This document shows positions 59,151 through 64,000 of a stretch of DNA of 64,000 nt, in pieces; position 1 is the stretch's first letter, and every line of letters begins with the position of its first letter. Under the pieces are notes generated by a model. It saw only the letters and a list, made by a program, of their open reading frames with translations. It did no database searches and was not told where the DNA came from. Origin of the DNA: Jaltomata sinuosa (Eukaryota > Streptophyta > Magnoliopsida > Solanales > Solanaceae); the NCBI GenBank assembly GCA_003996215.1, contig QJPP01001735.1, forward strand, positions 62,001 through 126,000, written 5' to 3'. The position numbers were made by a program, and so were the translations under genes.

Positions 59151-59159
59151 TCAGGAGTC

Positions 59160-59395
59160 CTTCAACGCAATCGCGAAGGGACCCCTTGCAGTCATGAAGG
59201 TACCCCTAACTGTTGAGAAGACCATGCTGGCTAGACCATCGCGTTCACAAAGGTTAGCCACGCGGTCGCGAAAAATAAAGGAGAAGGGACTTTATCACGG
59301 TCGCGACAGAGGATGTCGTGATCGCGAAGCACAGTGAACCAGGCACTTCATCGCAATCGTGACAAGGAGTCTCGTGATCGCGATTAAGGCCTGAG
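59160..59395 (-). repeat. CGCGATCGCGA word array in LTR copy 9
   Basis: Words: CGCAATCGCGAAGG, CATCGCGTTCACAAAGG, CACGCGGTCGCGAAA, CACGGTCGCGACAG, GTCGTGATCGCGAAG, CATCGCAATCGTGAC, CTCGTGATCGCGATTAAGG. It lies where copies 1, 6 and 7 have other words. Confidence 0.75.
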
Positions 59396-61573
59396 GCCAA
59401 CACCTGCAACAACCAGAAATCTGTAACTTTCCCAAAACTCGACGGGGCATTTTGGGCACAATCGGAAACCGATATTCAAAAACCAACAATGCAAGCAGAG
59501 TGGAAATGATGTTCTGGACTCAACCGAATCAATGAAACTTCCATACGAGGTTGTTTCAGAGAAATGTTGACCCAAGTCAACACTAATGAATAAGAACTAA
59601 AAGACTCAAAATGAGCCCAGATTACCTGGTACCCAAACCAACCACCTTCCTTACCTAAACTCATCATTTTAGAGATGATGGAATTGTCAGATTTTGAATC
59701 CGACACTCTTATCATCGAAAGCCACCCAAAGTTAAACTTTCAACTCCAAATGGCCTGAAAACAACACAAAACCCACACCAGAAGTTCTCAGGCCTCAATT
59801 GAATGTCCATATAGAACAAAATCAATGATTTGGAGCTAACAGAATTGTCAGAATTCAATTCCGAGCACGTTAGCTAAGAATGTTGACTAAAGTCAACAAA
59901 ATTCTAAGTTAAGGCTTTAAAACAAGAAAAGGGAAAAACAACCAAACGAATAACCAGGGCATCAAACTACTAGTCCCAGCAAGCCATAATTCACTTGAGG
60001 CTACTACAGGTATGTCGCGACCCGATTTCTCAAGTCATGATGGCACCTACAATCCCCAGTAGGCGAACCAATTCTCGTAGCCCAGAACGGTTAGTAATGG
60101 TCTACTACCTAACCAAAACGCACCAACAAGGAGAAATAAGCAAAAGCGAAACTCGAATATAAATACATAAAGGAAACTACACAAACCCCAAGACTTGGTA
60201 TCAATAGTAAAGAAGCTTCTAATAGGATACAAGTGCTAGTAGTAACAAAATACAACATAAATTGCCTCCGAAAGTACAAGGAGCAACAGTACAATAGATG
60301 AGATGTAGACAAGCCCTGATCGTCAGGCGCTCACCCTAGTCTCAAAGATCCAAAAGCTGCACGAGTCTCCAACGTGATCAATCGCGAAAGCTCAGCTAAT
60401 ATCTGAACAAAAAAGAACAGAAGTGTAGTATGAGCACCAAAACCATGGGTACTCAGTAGGTATCATAGGCCGACTGAGAGCATATAAGATATAAAAGCAG
60501 TAAGTAACAGATAGAAAGAAAGCAGTCACTGAAGCCATAAGCAAGGCACAAGGAGCTAGCACAGATCATCCATAACCAAGAGCTTCAAGTAACACATGCT
60601 AGCACAGAGATACAATTACACAGAATCATAGGTGAAGGAAAGGAGAATGCACCTGGAGTCCTTGCACAACAATATAAGTAAGTAGTGAGAGAGTTGAGAA
60701 AATGGCGGTATACCCTAAACCTCAAGTGGAAGGAAAAGACGGAGAGTAGTCTAACATACTCAAAATGGAATCAACCAGTATAAGGAAATCATAACACCAA
60801 TCCAATCATATGATAGCATAACCAGGGAATCACCTCACAAGTACAACCCTAGGATGAAATAACTAGGCCACAATAACCGAGAGATACCACTCAGCTTCCC
60901 ACAAGAATAGAACCAGAGTCTCACACTCTGCTCAGAAGGCCACATAAAAGTGCCTCAATAAGATAGGACTCCAAAGCCTCTCAATTATCAAAAATCCCAT
61001 AACCAAAGCCTCAACTGGCTAGCATCACTAATCTTTCAAGAACCGGGTGCCAAGACAAGCTCTAAATAAAGACAGGAGTAAATATAGTCTACCTACAGTC
61101 CCAACGGCTACCCATACAATCGAGGAACACAATCAAGTGAAAGCAAACCCTCCGACATCCCATACTACCGGAGCGTACACTGAACACACAGTAAACAAGG
61201 GTGGAATCCAATGCATGATATGTTATGATATGAAATAGAACCTCTGTATGTACCTCCTCTGGTGCCAATCGGGCCCAGCAGGCAGGTTCCATGGAAGGAC
61301 TCAGCCTGTATACCTCTACTCCACCGTATACCCTTCCCTCTAGCGCACCCATCCCGGAGCCCCAGGCCCAGAGCGGCAAGGTCCATGGAGGTCCCCGACC
61401 CCATACTAAAACTCAGTATCAGGACATGTCATCTGGAAGCAAGTCCGGGATCAAGATAGAGACCCTGTCTCAAATATGCATGCCCAGACCCTGTCCAGGA
61501 CTAAAGTAGTATAAAATGCCTCAAAAACCCCTCCAAGGGTGCCCGGGCGTAATCGGGTCTAAAACAGTAGTAA

Positions 61574-61711
61574 ATCAAGTCTAGTGCTCCGCCCCGCAGA
61601 GACTAGTATCAGTAATAAAATCAAGTCTGGTGCTCTGCCCCGCAGAGACTAGTATCAATAATAAAATCAAGTCTGGTGCTCTGCCCCGCAGAGACTAGTA
61701 CCAGTAATAAA
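61574..61711 (-). repeat. Three 46-bp units in LTR copy 10
   Basis: ATCAAGTCT(A/G)GTGCTC(C/T)GCCCCGC then AGAGACTAGTA starts at 61574, 61620 and 61666. The same repeat as the two-unit array of copy 6, with a different number. Confidence 0.85.
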
Positions 61712-62299
61712 ATCAGTGCAAAAACCTCCAAAAATCCCCTTGTTTATCATCAACAGTACAAAAAAGGGCCCCAGAGCCATGCAGATTTAGAAAAACTGTC
61801 AGTAGTGGCTCGCAGCCAAAACTGTAGTAAAACATGTAGGGGAAAACCTTTTTCATGGATGATATGCTCGCACACAAATATAAAAGTAGCCAAACGGCTC
61901 ACAACAATTCCTATCAGCCCTGCACAGGCCCAATAGCTATTCAACAGACAAAACCAGCCTAAATGGATAATCTCTATGTCCGGGACTCGCGGACATTCCC
62001 AAATAGCCCACCATCTATGTTCCAGAGTCAATACAAGGCCATACAGGACCACAAGGGTAATATACAATACTACAAGAATACTACAAACAACGCATGAAAT
62101 AACAGACGAACAAGGTGGACAAGGTCTGGGGTACCAATCTATAACAACCCATCCAAGGATGCTAATTAATGCAGTTATAGCCTACATACGCAGAGTCTAT
62201 ATGGGGAAAAACAATAACCTACCTGTCATCCGATGACTAGCTGCGAAAATGACATCGTCCACACTCAAACTGCTCCGGGAAGCTCTGAATCACACAAAA

Positions 62300-63623
62300 C
62301 AAATACTTCCAACTGAAGCCCCAAATACGTCTCTATGAAGGCTGACCAACCAAGGTAATGGAACAATTTCTAGAATCGACGAGGCTGCAAGAACGAGCCA
62401 TAGCCCTTTGATAAGGTGTTAATGTCACACTCGCGACCAGCCAACTCCAAAACATAAAATGAGGCTAATAACAATAATAAATGGTAGCTAAATCCAACAA
62501 TAATATGCAACCCACATCTCAAAGGAGCGACGAGCTCCCGAGGCACTATTTAAAGGCGTATTTTATGCCATTCAATCCAATAACTATCGTACGTGACTCC
62601 AATAAGAATCACATCAATTCCCAATACTTCCAACACCTTAACCCCATCAACATACAACAATAACAACCCATTCAATATGACAAAGGGGCTGCCCAGAGCC
62701 ATAGATCAAAAATACCACTTCGTGGCTCAGAAATCCATTAAACAATACTAGAACATATAATAATGAAGGAGAGTCATAGGAGGAAGATTACCTTAACAAA
62801 AAGCTTTGAAATACCAATCTAAACATGCTGTTATAAGGGCCCACCACGAGCTGTAACAATATACGGCAAGAAAACACGACAAACATGCCGATAACGATAA
62901 GTTCTCCTCGGAATTGATCTTAAAGCTCAAATTAAGAATGAGTCGAGGATTTAGAACCCTTACCTTCCGATAATCAAATGATAATACCATAAAAATATCA
63001 GTTCCACGAACTGCCTCCTTGCAGTAGCAACCAAATGAGCCAAAACGACGAGAAAACTATACCACGACGATGAGCTCGCGACGTAGAGCAACTTCCGTTA
63101 AACTTCCGAATTGAAAGGATCAAGGTCCATGGATTATATCTAAGGTTTATATCTGATTTTTTAAGGTTTTGGTCTGTTTTTATGGTCTTAAAATGAAGGA
63201 GAAGCTGATTTATAAAGGCAAACAGACTTAGGATGTGGGCCCTGCCTTGACGTGTCTGCTTGCGCAGTCTTACGAAAATGTGAATATCTCTCTATTATGA
63301 AGTCGTATGGACGAACGGTTTAGTGAGTTAGAAACTAGACTCGTAGACCTTATATTTGATATATTGGGGTCCCACTAACTCTTTATAGATAGGGAGAAAC
63401 ACCCCAAGACATTTAACCCAAATTTGAAGAGAATTCCTTAAAGGAATTTACAATAACTTTTTCCGACTTTTGTTTCGCAAGTTGCTTAACTTCAAAACTC
63501 ATCATACGACCATTTTGCCATTACAATACCTCATAACACATCCTTCTTAGTATATTAGACACTATTAGTCTTACCCCAAAGGCACGGGTTACTTTAAACC
63601 TTCCAAACGGGCGAGGTGTTACA
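62300..63623 (-). mobile_element. Foreign LTR-like insert within LTR copy 10
   Basis: On the minus strand it begins TGTAACACCTCGCCCG at 63623, a gypsy-type LTR start, with a TATA-like TTTATAAATC at about 63208-63217. The left border is set where family G homology fails (about 62300). 63624-63700 is also not family G, so flanking family sequence was lost. No coding domain seen; ORFs 62481-62663 and 62793-62990 are small. Confidence 0.55.
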
Positions 63624-63893
63624 TGAGGCATTTCTTTAACTCGTACTTTTAAGTAAGGGATTCCTTTGACCTAGAACCTTGGTTTAATTCTTTGATATTA
63701 CCAAGAATATTGTCGAAAGTTAACGATTTCCAAAGTTGAGCTCTAAAACGAGGAACGACCATAAAGACCAAATAAATGGCCCGGGCATCGAACTACCGGT
63801 CCCGACAAGCCATAAATGACTTGGGCCGCTACAAGTAAGCTCTAATGGTACAGGAAAGGCGAAAACGTGTAAATGACCGGAAGGGTCATTACA

Positions 63894-64000
63894 TCATCCA
63901 CTACTAAAAAGACTTTCGTCCCCGAAAGTCAGGAAGGAAGAAAATACAAGAGATTTAAGAATAGCATATACAACGCCCGCACTACTCTCTCAGACAACCC
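63894..64000 (-). mobile_element. Start of the internal region (3' side) of the copy 10 element
   Basis: Aligns with 50867-50975 and 22121-22220, the internal sequence next to other family G 3' LTRs (shared CATCATCCACTACTAAAAAG and CCCCGAAAGTC). The rest of the element lies right of the window. Confidence 0.75.

Larger units (their letters stand above)
56668..60012 (-). repeat. Family G LTR, copy 9 (cut by copy 10)
   Basis: Starts TGTCACGACC inside copy 8 and runs to 60012, about 90 bases short of the expected inner end, where copy 10 starts. More diverged than copies 7 and 8. Has a good TATA box (59139-59150) and the array at 59160-59395. The overlapping ORFs at 57166-57663 (minus) and 57535-57906 (plus) are the longest in the LTRs but are not kept open in other copies. 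Confidence 0.85.
60013..63893 (-). repeat. Family G LTR, copy 10, with an internal foreign block
   Basis: Left end TGTCGCGACCCG inserted in copy 9; right end GGGTCATTACA at 63893, followed by the internal side phrase CATCATCCACTACTAAAAAG. Family sequence covers 60013-62300 and about 63700-63893; between them the usual ~1.2 kb (with TATA and array) is replaced. A three-unit 46-bp repeat is at 61574-61711. The ORFs 61089-61379 and 61165-61404 overlap in two frames of the same DNA. Confidence 0.8.

Noticed and set aside
1..64000. tRNA genes, rRNA genes or host protein-coding exons
   Set aside because: None was recognised on either strand; the only tRNA-like matches are the short primer-binding sites of the retrotransposons.

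Overview
The window looks like a piece of plant nuclear heterochromatin. I found no intact host gene, rRNA, tRNA or CRISPR array. Almost every base can be assigned to decayed LTR retrotransposons of the Ty3/gypsy superfamily, plus one relic of an endogenous pararetrovirus (Caulimoviridae). The chromodomain elements, the long LTR family ending in GGGTCGTGACA and the pararetrovirus together suggest a eudicot, most likely Solanaceae; this rests on remembered family likeness, not on a search.

Layout. 1-7514: a nearly complete plus-strand chromovirus (element A: 5' LTR tail, PBS, gag, protease, RT, RNase H, integrase, chromodomain, PPT, truncated 3' LTR), abutting an inverted relative of its LTR (7515-8745). 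8746-13790: a second plus-strand gypsy relic (element B), with most of pol in one frame but broken by many in-frame stops, then an LTR-like tail. 13792-15989: a ~72-bp degenerate tandem repeat and a ~180-bp duplication flanking a minus-strand solo-LTR-like insert. 15990-18822: 3' part of a minus-strand Tat-clade element (integrase). 18823-24621: three partial copies of a long LTR family, here called family G (full length about 3.7 kb, TGTAATGACCC...GGGTCGTGACA), with a minus-strand chromodomain remnant. 24622-28128: pararetrovirus relic (movement protein end, coat protein, coiled coil, protease; no RT). 28142-34655: family G LTR - ruined internal region - LTR, plus strand. 34656-39984: an Athila/Tat-like, apparently non-autonomous assemblage with a PBS-like site, an open Cys-rich ORF and a plant-transposon ORF (Transposase_32 type). 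39985-64000: family G LTRs in minus orientation, three of them nested, with a related LTR (family H) at 44487-47114.

The coding relics are the standard retrotransposon set (Gag particle, protease, reverse transcriptase/RNase H, integrase with a chromodomain) and none can be active as it stands. Many in-frame stops are TAG or TGA where the family has Trp or Gln, as expected from long-term cytosine methylation and deamination.

The most unusual signal is architectural. In several unrelated LTR families a GC-rich array of short near-palindromic words lies just upstream of the TATA box. Within family G the array keeps its place (roughly 650-930 bp from the LTR start) while the word itself differs between copies. 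Next in interest are a pararetrovirus relic lying exactly between an LTR 3' end and an LTR 5' end, and a 150-residue Cys-rich ORF that has stayed open.
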